A DNA stretch of 9,294 nt from Pedobacter sp. (GCA_030149995.1 JASLGV010000111.1:1-9294), one strand, 5' to 3'. Shown: positions 1 to 6,484, numbered from the stretch's first letter. The notes: generated by a model not told the origin, from the letters alone. Translations and numbers: made by a program.

Positions 1-516
1 TACTTGTTTAAGTGTAAACCACCAGGCCGATAAAAACGAGGTAAATTCAGGATTGCTTTTATTGCTAAGCAGTGGAATATAATCGGCCAATAAGGCTTTA
101 ACATGACCTTGTAGGGTGGTGTCTGACAGCGCAAACCGGTAACAGGTGAAATCCTGTGTATAAAATACAATAGATTGGTCGTTTTTGGTTGTAACAGCAC
201 CCACCTCAAAACCCCTTAAATCTGCGATGGCTAAGGTCAGCGTACTTCCCTTTTTAAGCAGACTGCTTTGCTGTTCTATGTGAAGGTGACCCTGGTCTAC
301 ATAAAGAGATGCTTTGCTGGTGGTTAGTATGTTGGCGACTATATAGCCAACTCCACATGCTGCAAGTATAATGAAAACATTAACAAAGGTATTGCTTAAA
401 TGCAGGGTATTCGTAATGCCAATGGATAAGCAGAACATTAACGATACCGAAATAAAGGTATGCCAGAAAGGGAGTGTTGTTTTTACCTCAACAGAGGGAG
501 CGGGCTGTGGTTGCAT
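1..516 (-). CDS. Unknown two-helix membrane protein, N-terminal part (runs off left edge)
   Basis: A minus-strand frame is open without a stop from an ATG at 516 to base 1, giving 172 codons; the gene continues outside the window. I do not recognise the family. Residues about 17-36 and 44-65 are hydrophobic and look like a transmembrane hairpin. They are followed by a soluble, beta-rich stretch (about 68-150) that alternates hydrophobic and polar residues, as in bacterial PH-like membrane-anchored domains; that comparison is only an impression. A new aromatic, hydrophobic run (SAWWF) begins near residue 163 and could start another helix. There is no signal peptide or lipobox. The ATG directly follows the TAA stop of the patatin-like gene, in the same frame, so this start is fixed on the upstream side and translation probably depends on the upstream gene. 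The ORF is very likely real; its function is unknown. Confidence 0.75.
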   Translation of the reverse strand, partial: MQPQPAPSVEVKTTLPFWHTFISVSLMFCLSIGITNTLHLSNTFVNVFIILAACGVGYIVANILTTSKASLYVDQGHLHIEQQSSLLKKGSTLTLAIADLRGFEVGAVTTKNDQSIVFYTQDFTCYRFALSDTTLQGHVKALLADYIPLLSNKSNPEFTSFLSAWWFTLKQV

Positions 517-1287
517 TTATTTCGTAATGAGGGTAGAAATAACCGGGTGCTTTTTAATTGTTTGCAAAGCTTCTTCGTGTGCCAGCCAGTAAATTTCTTC
601 GGCCCTTTTCATATCGAAGGTGCTAATGGCACCCATGCCTTTTGGTTCGATCATCACATTACAAAAAGCAGATTTACGTTCCATATCATGGTTAATGGAC
701 ATCACACCGGCACGGCCCATTAAATTGGTAATGCCGGTAATTTTATCTACAGGTTTCAGGTTGTTGCAAGAAGAGCCAATAATGAAATCGCAGGTATCCA
801 TTAGGGGTTCTACAGGGAAATTATTCAGAATGCCGCCATCTACATACATCTGCCCATCGATCATAATCGGTTTAAAAATGCCAGGAATGCAGCTGGAAGC
901 CAGTACTGCACGAATAAGCGGACCATGTGAAAAATAGGTGAGATGCCCCTCGCTAAAATTTACAGCCGCAATGGTGAGCGGAATTTTTAGCTTTTCAAAA
1001 GAATCGTCCGGAAAATATTCCTTTAATATTTTGGAAGTATTTTCAATGTTAATCAATCCGAGCGTACCCACAGCCGGGCGTACAAATTTCCACAGCCTTG
1101 TTTTCAGGAAAATATTTAATCCTTCCTGCGGATCAATACCCGCTGCATAAAAGGCACCGGCAATGGCACCAGCACTTGTACCGCTGATCTGGGAAAACTG
1201 GATACCGAAATTGCTGAAGGCTTTTAAAACCCCCAAGTGAGCAATCCCTCTGATACCGCCGCCTGATAATACAATGCCTACTTTCAT
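517..1287 (-). CDS. Patatin-like phospholipase family protein (RssA-type)
   Basis: This 256-residue protein is a single-domain patatin-like serine acyl hydrolase, expected to cleave acyl esters of phospholipids or other lipids with a Ser-Asp dyad. All family motifs are visible: the glycine-rich oxyanion loop GGGIRG at residues 9-14, the nucleophile elbow GTSAG at 36-40 with Ser38, and DGG at 150-152 with Asp150. The SSCIPGIFKP segment (131-140) before the DGG motif is also typical. There is no signal peptide or membrane helix, so it should be cytosolic or peripherally membrane-bound. The length fits short bacterial RssA/YlbK-like members rather than the long barrel-carrying PlpD type. The start is an ATG, 40 bp after the gldB stop, with no clear Shine-Dalgarno. 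Its stop touches the start of the next gene. The true substrate cannot be told from sequence. Family assignment is firm. Confidence 0.93.
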   Translation of the reverse strand: MKVGIVLSGGGIRGIAHLGVLKAFSNFGIQFSQISGTSAGAIAGAFYAAGIDPQEGLNIFLKTRLWKFVRPAVGTLGLINIENTSKILKEYFPDDSFEKLKIPLTIAAVNFSEGHLTYFSHGPLIRAVLASSCIPGIFKPIMIDGQMYVDGGILNNFPVEPLMDTCDFIIGSSCNNLKPVDKITGITNLMGRAGVMSINHDMERKSAFCNVMIEPKGMGAISTFDMKRAEEIYWLAHEEALQTIKKHPVISTLITK

Positions 1288-1327
1288 GTATGTAGATTTA
1301 GATGTAATTGGAATAAACCGTACTGAA

Positions 1328-2365
1328 TTATTTTTTCTGCTTGGGTTTGTACTTAGACTGTGTTAAAATCTTCTGTGCATCCTGTTCCTGCATAAGTTGT
1401 TGCAGGCTCACTTCCGGATGCTCTTTCATATATTTACGAACAATCTGCCAACCGGTCCAGACACCGAGCTTGGGTGCAGATTCCCTGTTTTCGCCCAGTC
1501 CGGGCGTAAAAGGACCCTCAGAAAGAAAAACCTGTATTTTATGATAATCACTTTCGTACAGAAAATTATTCTCCATAAAATACGCCCATATATCGCCTTC
1601 AAAATTCTGGCACCAGCCCAGTTGTTCAGGTGTATACCCAATTTTAAGGGCATCGGTAGTTTTTTCGGGAAGTACCTGGTCCAGGAAGTACAGGATTTTA
1701 CCCTGAAAAATCATTTTAGATAATAAGGTACGGTCATCATCCGGTTCGGGAAACAACTCCTCGTGTGCATAGGTTTCTGTTACGCGTGTAACCATGTTTT
1801 CGGGGGTAAACCGTCTGGATAAATACAGGGGAACACTTTCTACAATGCTCTTGTAAAAATTATTGTTGCTGCCCAAAAACATATCCAGCCCTATACCTAT
1901 ATAATCATCTCCAACGGGAACCTGATAAGCAAAGCCCGATACAAAGGAAATAAATCTTGGTACCTTGATTTTGGGATAGTAATATTTAATGTATTTAAAG
2001 GTTTCGGTCAGGTCTTTTTCCGGGGCTTTCAGGTTGGGAAATACACTGTCAATGTCTTTTGTTAGATTGGTGTATGCCGGATCTGTATATAAAGTATTTA
2101 AAACTTCGGTATTGCTGTATTCGGGTGCGCCCACCATGCGGTGAATGTAATCATCATAAAAGCGACCAAACTGTCGGTTTAAGCTGGCATCTGTCTGGTT
2201 CAGATTTTTTCCTTTGCCGGCATACAGCGCCTGGTCAAAACGTTCAATCTGAATGTTGACATTGATATTACCTACATCCGGCCGTTTACGCTCTTTACAG
2301 GAAATAAATATGGTAGCAAGAAGAAAAAATAAATAGATTTGCTTTTTATTAACGTTGTACATCAT
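1328..2365 (-). CDS. gldB: Gliding motility lipoprotein GldB
   Basis: GldB-family lipoprotein, 345 residues from the ATG at 2365. GldB is an envelope lipoprotein required for gliding in Flavobacterium and conserved in many Bacteroidota, including non-gliders. The N-terminus has a short basic stretch, a hydrophobic core and a lipobox ending FISC, with the lipidated Cys at residue 23. The mature part opens with an 'I-x-I-E-R-F-D' strand (39-45). The C-terminal signature SAPKLGVWTGWQIVRKYM (296-313), followed by a 'P-E-V-S-L-Q-Q-L-M' run, is what I recognise as GldB. A TTG nine bases further upstream would add three residues, but it lies inside a -7-like promoter box, so I prefer the ATG at 2365 (or 2362). 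An HEELF motif (201-205) resembles an incomplete HExxH. gldC, its usual partner in Flavobacterium, is not in the window. It is the first gene of the minus-strand group. Confidence 0.85.
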   Translation of the reverse strand: MMYNVNKKQIYLFFLLATIFISCKERKRPDVGNINVNIQIERFDQALYAGKGKNLNQTDASLNRQFGRFYDDYIHRMVGAPEYSNTEVLNTLYTDPAYTNLTKDIDSVFPNLKAPEKDLTETFKYIKYYYPKIKVPRFISFVSGFAYQVPVGDDYIGIGLDMFLGSNNNFYKSIVESVPLYLSRRFTPENMVTRVTETYAHEELFPEPDDDRTLLSKMIFQGKILYFLDQVLPEKTTDALKIGYTPEQLGWCQNFEGDIWAYFMENNFLYESDYHKIQVFLSEGPFTPGLGENRESAPKLGVWTGWQIVRKYMKEHPEVSLQQLMQEQDAQKILTQSKYKPKQKK

Positions 2366-2371
2366 GTAGAA

Positions 2372-2379
2372 CAAATATA
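2372..2379 (-). promoter_or_regulatory. Candidate Bacteroidota -7 promoter element for gldB
   Basis: Read on the minus strand these eight bases are TATATTTG, an exact match to the Bacteroidota housekeeping -7 consensus TAnnTTTG. The box ends six bases before the gldB ATG at 2365, so transcription from it would start at or next to the start codon and give a leaderless or near-leaderless message. I cannot see a matching -33 TTG or TTTG at the usual distance, only a run of T. In AT-rich DNA such a match can occur by chance. Confidence 0.35.
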
Positions 2380-2391
2380 ATCAGATAAAGC

Positions 2392-3066
2392 ATGAAAAAA
2401 ATAATCACGATTTTAATTTTAACTTTTTTTAGTACAGGACTTTGGGCGCAAAATTTTTTAGGTAAAGATTATGATTTCAGGCTCGGCTTAACGGCTACGC
2501 CAACTTTTGGCTGGATCAGTCCGGAGCAAGGCAAGTCAAATGGTATTGCACTTGGTTTCTCGTATGGTTTAATGGGCGATTTTAACTTTGCCCCTAATTA
2601 CAGCTTTGCAACCAGCTTTACAATTACCACCATTAACGGCAAAAGTACAGAGGTAGACGTAGCTCCCTACCAATCTTTAAAAAACACTTCCAACCCCAAT
2701 GCATACGACCTGAAATACCGGATGCAGTATATAGAAATTCCTTTAACCATTAAACTTAAAACCAACAAAATGGGCGAAGTAAGGTGGTATGGTCAATTTG
2801 GTCTTTCAAACGATTTTAAAATTTCGGCCAAGCAGAACGCGGTATTGCCAAATGGCGAGCGTATAGAAGGACAGGGAATTGGTAATTATACACGTTTTTA
2901 CCGTGCCGGACTTATTGTTGGTGGCGGTGGCGAATTTGATGTGGCTACCAGTACCAGTTTAACCGTTGGGCTTACCCTGAACAATGGTTTTACCAACGTG
3001 GTTACCGATAAGACTAAAAATGTAAAAAACCATTATATGGCCTTAAACCTGGGACTGTTTTTCTAA
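2392..3066 (+). CDS. Outer-membrane beta-barrel protein, PorT-like (OMP_b-brl_2 type)
   Basis: A 224-residue exported beta-barrel protein. Residues 1-19 form a Sec signal peptide (two lysines, hydrophobic core, cleavage likely before Gln20 in LWA-Q). The rest alternates hydrophobic and polar residues with glycine and aromatic residues, as in outer-membrane strands. The segment YIEIPL at 113-118, followed by a basic strand and a tyrosine-rich one, is the hallmark I associate with the PorT-type barrel family common in Bacteroidota. The last residues, LGLFF, end on Phe, as expected for insertion by the BAM machinery. PorT itself belongs to type IX secretion, but this large family also has many members of unknown role, so I do not name it porT. 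It is divergent from gldB (26 bp between starts) and 62 bp upstream of nadE on the same strand, with which it may share a transcript. Confidence 0.82.
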   Translation: MKKIITILILTFFSTGLWAQNFLGKDYDFRLGLTATPTFGWISPEQGKSNGIALGFSYGLMGDFNFAPNYSFATSFTITTINGKSTEVDVAPYQSLKNTSNPNAYDLKYRMQYIEIPLTIKLKTNKMGEVRWYGQFGLSNDFKISAKQNAVLPNGERIEGQGIGNYTRFYRAGLIVGGGGEFDVATSTSLTVGLTLNNGFTNVVTDKTKNVKNHYMALNLGLFF

Positions 3067-3128
3067 AACCGGGTTTTAAAACACAAACTTCCGGCTATTG
3101 TTTATATCCATAAATAAATTTACTTCTG
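3067..3128 (+). other. Short gap between barrel gene and nadE
   Basis: These 62 bases hold no gene. A small palindrome overlaps the barrel stop (3064-3078), with arms AAAACC and GGTTTT around a single G. The possible loop is too tight and there is no following T-run, so I do not call it a terminator. Bases 3115-3122 read TAAATTTA, one mismatch from the -7 consensus TAnnTTTG, but the only nearby TTG (3098-3100) is just 14 bases upstream, which is too close. nadE could have its own promoter here or be read from upstream. Confidence 0.4.
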
Positions 3129-4769
3129 ATGAAAATAGCATTGGCACAACTGAATTACCACATTGGTAATTTTGAAGCAAATACGAAGAAAATCATTGAG
3201 CATGTGTTGCTGGCCAAAGAAAAAGGAGCAGAACTGGTGGTCTTTGCAGAACTGGCTGTTTGCGGCTATCCACCACGCGATTTTTTAGAATTCGATTCTT
3301 TTATTGCGCAGTGCGAACAAGCTGCACACGAAATTGCAAGACATTGCACAGATATAGCCTGCATCATTGGCTTGCCGGTAAAAAATGAGGTTGCAGAAGG
3401 AAAGGATCTTTTTAATGCAGCTTACTTTATAGAAAATGGTCAGATCAAATCGGTGGTAAAAAAAGCCTTGTTACCAACGTACGATGTTTTTGACGAATAC
3501 CGTTATTTTGAACCTGGCAGAAATTTTAATTGCATTGAATTTAAAGGAAAGAAAATTGCTTTAACCATTTGTGAAGATCTCTGGAACATCAACGACCATC
3601 CTTTATATGTTTCCAACCCGATGGATGTGCTGATAAAGGAACAGCCCGATCTGATGATTAACATTGCTGCCTCGCCATTTACGTACCGCCATGATGAAGA
3701 ACGCATACAGGTACTGGCTGAAAATGCAAAGAAATACGGAATGGCTTTATTTTATGTAAACCAGGTAGGTGCGCAAACAGAACTGATCTTTGATGGCGGT
3801 TCGCTGGTGTTTGATGCAGCGGGCAGCATGAAAGCCGAAATGAAGTATTTTGAAGAAGATTTACAGGTTTTTGAACTGGATGAAATTGAAAATGTTAAGA
3901 ATAAATATCCGGCACCTGCAAGGGATACCGATATTGAACAGATACACGATGCCTTAATTTTAGGTATTCAGGATTACTTTCAAAAATCGGGTTTTACAAA
4001 AGCGGTGCTTGGTTTATCGGGTGGTATAGACTCGGCCGTTGTATGTGCACTGGCCTGTCGTGCCCTGGGGGCCGAAAATGTAATGGCCGTTTTAATGCCT
4101 TCCAAATTTTCTTCCGATCACTCTGTACAGGATGCGCTTGATCTGGTTGAGAATTTTGGCTGTATGCACGAAATTGTTCCGATTAAAGAAGCGGCAACCG
4201 CCTTCGATCATATGCTGGCCAATAGCTTTAAAGGATTGCCGTTTAACCTGACGGAAGAAAATATCCAGGCCCGTATCCGTGGCACAGTGGTAATGGCCAT
4301 GAGTAATAAGTTTGGCTATATTCTGCTAAATACATCAAATAAAAGCGAATGTGCCGTTGGATATGGTACTTTATACGGAGATATGTGCGGAGCCATCAGC
4401 GTAATTGGCGATGTATATAAAACACAGGTTTTTGAACTGGCCCGGTATATTAACCAGGAACGCGAACTGATTCCGGTTAATACCATTGTTAAACCCCCAT
4501 CGGCAGAGTTAAGGCCAGATCAGAAGGATTCTGATTCTTTACCGGAATACGATGTACTGGATGCCGTTTTATATCAGCACATAGAGCGTAAGCAGGATGC
4601 TGCAAGCATTATTGCCCAGGGTTATGAAGAACAGCTGGTAAAAAGGATTCTTAAAATGGTGAATACGGCCGAATTTAAACGGTATCAAACCCCGCCAATT
4701 TTAAGAGTTTCGCCTAAGGCGTTTGGCATGGGGCGCCGAATGCCAATTGTGGGTAAATATACCATCTAA
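3129..4769 (+). CDS. nadE: Glutamine-dependent NAD+ synthetase
   Basis: The enzyme makes NAD+ from nicotinic acid adenine dinucleotide, ATP and glutamine, the last step of NAD biosynthesis, in the cytosol. The 546-residue protein has both expected domains. Residues 1 to about 260 are the nitrilase-type glutaminase, with the Glu41-Lys112-Cys148 triad visible in FAELAVCGYPPRD, KKALLPTYDVFDEYRYF and TICEDLW. Residues about 270-546 are the ATP-pyrophosphatase synthetase domain, with the P-loop GLSGGIDSA at 295-303, NTSNKSE at 401-407 and the C-terminal RRMPIVGKY. The glutaminase domain means it can use glutamine rather than only free ammonia. The length is usual for the two-domain form in this phylum. 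The start is an ATG with no evident Shine-Dalgarno. It ends 17 bp before a strong hairpin terminator. The gene appears intact. Confidence 0.97.
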   Translation: MKIALAQLNYHIGNFEANTKKIIEHVLLAKEKGAELVVFAELAVCGYPPRDFLEFDSFIAQCEQAAHEIARHCTDIACIIGLPVKNEVAEGKDLFNAAYFIENGQIKSVVKKALLPTYDVFDEYRYFEPGRNFNCIEFKGKKIALTICEDLWNINDHPLYVSNPMDVLIKEQPDLMINIAASPFTYRHDEERIQVLAENAKKYGMALFYVNQVGAQTELIFDGGSLVFDAAGSMKAEMKYFEEDLQVFELDEIENVKNKYPAPARDTDIEQIHDALILGIQDYFQKSGFTKAVLGLSGGIDSAVVCALACRALGAENVMAVLMPSKFSSDHSVQDALDLVENFGCMHEIVPIKEAATAFDHMLANSFKGLPFNLTEENIQARIRGTVVMAMSNKFGYILLNTSNKSECAVGYGTLYGDMCGAISVIGDVYKTQVFELARYINQERELIPVNTIVKPPSAELRPDQKDSDSLPEYDVLDAVLYQHIERKQDAASIIAQGYEEQLVKRILKMVNTAEFKRYQTPPILRVSPKAFGMGRRMPIVGKYTI

Positions 4770-4786
4770 AAAATATCTTATAAACG

Positions 4787-4824
4787 AAAACAGCTTTTTG
4801 AGGTTAATCTCAAAAAGCTGTTTT
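4787..4824. terminator. Bidirectional rho-independent terminator between nadE and osmC
   Basis: A perfect 16-bp inverted repeat: the left arm AAAACAGCTTTTTGAG (4787-4802) and right arm CTCAAAAAGCTGTTTT (4809-4824) enclose a 6-base loop, GTTAAT. The arm ends supply a run of T on either strand, so it can stop transcripts from both directions. It sits between convergent genes, 17 bp after the nadE stop and 20 bp beyond the osmC stop. Confidence 0.92.
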
Positions 4825-4844
4825 GGTAAATGTAGCTCTGTTGC

Positions 4845-5261
4845 TTAAGCAAGCGTTGCATCTACCGTTATTTTGGTGTTTAATAATTTAGAAATCGGGC
4901 AGTTTTTTTCTGCATCGGCCACCAATTCATCAAACTTTTCTTTTGATATTCCCGGTACGGTAGCGTGTAAGGTAAGGTGTGATTCTACAATTGCGCCTTG
5001 TGCAGTATCGAAATTAATATCGCATTTTGTTTCCAGCTTATCCGCTTTAAAGCCGGCTTCGTCAATATTAAAAGATAATTTCATCGTAAAGCAGCCTGCG
5101 TGGGCAGCGGCAATTAATTCTTCAGGGTTGGTTCCTACACCCTCAGCAAAGCGCGAGTTAAAAGAATATTGTGTATTGCTGAGTGTTGTACTCTGCGTGG
5201 TTAAATTACCTTTACCTTCCTTACCGGATCCTTGCCAAACGGCTGTTGCATTTCTTTTCAT
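4845..5261 (-). CDS. osmC: OsmC-family peroxiredoxin
   Basis: This 138-residue cytosolic protein is a thiol peroxidase of the OsmC/Ohr family, which reduces organic hydroperoxides using two redox cysteines. The conserved pieces are in place: SFNSRF with Arg37; TNPEELIAAAHAGCF (44-58) with Glu47/Glu48 and the peroxidatic Cys57; and NCPISKLL (120-127) with resolving Cys121. The spacing and the length near 140 residues match the OsmC branch (E. coli OsmC has cysteines about 59 and 125) rather than Ohr, but separation from Ohr or the YhfA branch needs alignment. A third cysteine, Cys80, is not a known catalytic position. The start ATG is followed by a Lys-Arg N-terminus and has no signal peptide. 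It lies 71 bp downstream of the LEA-like gene on the same strand. The two may be co-transcribed as a stress pair, ending at the hairpin at 4787-4824. Confidence 0.93.
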   Translation of the reverse strand: MKRNATAVWQGSGKEGKGNLTTQSTTLSNTQYSFNSRFAEGVGTNPEELIAAAHAGCFTMKLSFNIDEAGFKADKLETKCDINFDTAQGAIVESHLTLHATVPGISKEKFDELVADAEKNCPISKLLNTKITVDATLA

Positions 5262-5332
5262 GTTACTGATTTTAATTATGTGATTAACATTTTAACAGGG
5301 TGAAAAGTTTTTGAATCTGATTTGAATGTGCA

Positions 5333-5737
5333 TTATTCCGGTTTTTTCAGGTCATCCCAGGCATTTGAAGCCTGATCTTTCAGGTTATTCAATTCCACTT
5401 TTGCATTGGCTGCGGTGGCTTTTGCCTCGTCGCTTAAATTATCCAGTTCGTGTGCAGCCTTATTTTTAAGATTGTCCAACGTATCTGGTTCCTGCTGGTC
5501 TTTTTTAGTTACATCGTCCCATTTATCAGAAACCTTATCTTTCAGTTCATTAAATTCTACCTTCGCATTGGCGGCAGCAGCTTTGGCCTGGTCGCTCAGG
5601 TTGTCCCACTTATCTGAGGCCTGTTCCTTTAAGTCGTCGAAGGTGTCTGAAGCCTTATCTTTAAAGTCTTCAAATTTATTTTTCAGGTTATCTAAAAAAC
5701 CTTTTTCAGCTTCCGGGTTTTGATTTTCGTTTGACAT
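5333..5737 (-). CDS. Small hydrophilic LEA-like repeat protein
   Basis: A 134-residue, highly charged protein rich in Ala, Asp, Lys, Asn and Glu, with no cysteine, signal peptide or membrane helix. It is built of 11-residue amphipathic steps such as KEQASDKWDNL, the pattern of group 3 late embryogenesis abundant (LEA) proteins and similar bacterial stress proteins. On top of this, residues 34-79 repeat at 88-133 (offset 54 residues). Both copies carry DNLSD[QE]AKA[AT]AANAKVE and end in WDD. It probably forms amphipathic helices, perhaps only on drying or membrane contact; a role in desiccation or osmotic protection is inferred from composition only. I start it at the ATG at 5737 (MSNENQNPEAE). 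The in-frame codons upstream to 5809 encode a hydrophobic, unrelated stretch and lie in the divergent promoter region. The next gene downstream is osmC, which fits a stress-response pair. CsbD- or YtxH-like names are possible alternatives. Confidence 0.82.
   Translation of the reverse strand: MSNENQNPEAEKGFLDNLKNKFEDFKDKASDTFDDLKEQASDKWDNLSDQAKAAAANAKVEFNELKDKVSDKWDDVTKKDQQEPDTLDNLKNKAAHELDNLSDEAKATAANAKVELNNLKDQASNAWDDLKKPE
5351..5650 (-). repeat. Internal 162-bp-offset tandem duplication in the LEA-like gene
   Basis: The coding sequence for residues 88-133 (about 5336-5473) resembles that for residues 34-79 (about 5498-5635), at an offset of 162 bases, a whole number of codons. The best-kept DNA is the stretch encoding NLSD-AKA-AANAKVE, at about 5400-5450 and 5560-5612. 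The interval given brackets both copies approximately. The copies differ at many third positions, so the duplication is not recent. Confidence 0.7.
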
Positions 5738-5887
5738 GGTGTTTTGTTTTTTTAAGTTAATGAATATTAGGAGGTTATTTATGTTTTTTCGGTATCCATA
5801 ACAAAACATTCTCAGAGATGAAATGTTTTTAACTTATCATTAAGTTATGGATATTCTTATGGCTTAATGGTGTCTAAAATATTGGTT
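5738..5887. promoter_or_regulatory. Divergent intergenic region with nested inverted repeats
   Basis: This stretch separates the LEA-like gene (minus) from the DUF4136 gene (plus) and should hold promoters for both. An outer inverted repeat pairs TATCCATAAC (5793-5802) with GTTATGGATA (5844-5853). An inner one pairs AAAACATT (5803-5810) with AATGTTTT (5822-5829) around an 11-base loop. On the left the two arms are contiguous. On the right they are split by 14 bases (5830-5843) that mostly belong to a third dyad, AACTTA-TCAT-TAAGTT (5831-5846). I find no good TAnnTTTG box on either strand. The dyads could be an operator or an mRNA hairpin. Confidence 0.6.
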
Positions 5888-6469
5888 ATGAAAAAGATAT
5901 TTTTTCTGCTGAGTGTTGTGCTTGTTTTTACAGGCTGCTCTTCTTATGATTATTATTCGGTTAGCAACAAACCGGTTAATACAAGTCATTACAGTACTTA
6001 TGCCTGGATTCCCGAGGCAACTTCGGGTAAAAAATCTGCTTACGACAACGACATTGCGGCCGATAAGATTGTAGATGCGGCAAGCGCCGAAATGAACAAG
6101 CGCGGGTTTAAACTCGACAATGCCCAGCCCGACCTGCTGATCCGGTATACGGCAGATGTGAACAAAGAAAATGTAACTTATAATGATCCGGTTTATTACA
6201 ACCCGCCGGCCAGACTAATGCCACGGGTTTCTTATTACAGGGGAAGAGCTGTTTATTACTACAGCTACACCAATCCTTTACCAGTATATGTTGGTAACAG
6301 AGCCCGCCATATGCAGATTAAAGAAGGAAGCATTGTAATTGATATTGTTGAACGTAAAACTTCCAAACTGATCTGGAGAGGCTGGGCAGAAGGGGAGATT
6401 GATAATCCGCAGAAGGCAGTAGAGGATATACCAGCTGTGGTGGCAAATATTTTCAAAAAATTGCCTTAG
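5888..6469 (+). CDS. DUF4136 domain lipoprotein
   Basis: A 193-residue lipoprotein of the DUF4136 family, whose molecular role is unknown. I start it at the ATG at 5888 (MKKIFFLLSVVLVFTGCSS), a textbook lipoprotein signal with lipobox FTGC and lipidated Cys17. The in-frame ATG at 5867 would only add seven residues before it. Ser18 and Ser19 follow the Cys, which leaves open whether it ends up in the inner or outer membrane. Recognised DUF4136 marks are HYSTYAW (34-40), the QPDLLIRYTADV strand (80-91), GSIVIDIVERKTSKLIWRGWAEG (147-169) and the ending IFKKLP. The middle (about 97-137) is unusually rich in Tyr and Pro. It is divergent from the LEA-like/osmC pair and stops 15 bases before a hairpin terminator. 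Family assignment is confident; function is not known. Confidence 0.88.
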   Translation: MKKIFFLLSVVLVFTGCSSYDYYSVSNKPVNTSHYSTYAWIPEATSGKKSAYDNDIAADKIVDAASAEMNKRGFKLDNAQPDLLIRYTADVNKENVTYNDPVYYNPPARLMPRVSYYRGRAVYYYSYTNPLPVYVGNRARHMQIKEGSIVIDIVERKTSKLIWRGWAEGEIDNPQKAVEDIPAVVANIFKKLP

Positions 6470-6484
6470 GGTTGTTAAGTTATA

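Noticed and set aside
3064..3078. Palindrome at the end of the barrel gene as a terminator
   Set aside because: The arms meet with a single central base, so a stable hairpin would need to open the GC pairs, and no T-run follows.
3098..3122. Promoter for nadE (TTG plus TAAATTTA)
   Set aside because: The -7 box has a mismatch at the final G and the TTG is only 14 bases upstream, too close for a -33 element.
4873..5283. Plus-strand open frame of 136 codons
   Set aside because: It lies opposite osmC, which has clear catalytic motifs; the plus-strand translation shows no recognisable domain and is a shadow.
5406..5723. Plus-strand open frame of 105 codons rich in Ser and Leu
   Set aside because: It is the complement of the repeated LEA-like gene; its low-complexity pattern comes from the Asp/Lys/Ala codons on the other strand.
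5738..5809. N-terminal extension of the LEA-like protein to 5809
   Set aside because: The added 24 residues are hydrophobic and basic, unlike the rest, and would be encoded by the divergent regulatory region; the ATG at 5737 gives the natural start.
5178..5920. Twelve-base repeat GCTGAGTGTTGT, once opposite osmC and once in the DUF4136 signal peptide
   Set aside because: Both copies are inside coding sequence in unrelated frames and strands, there are only two, and nothing around them is shared.
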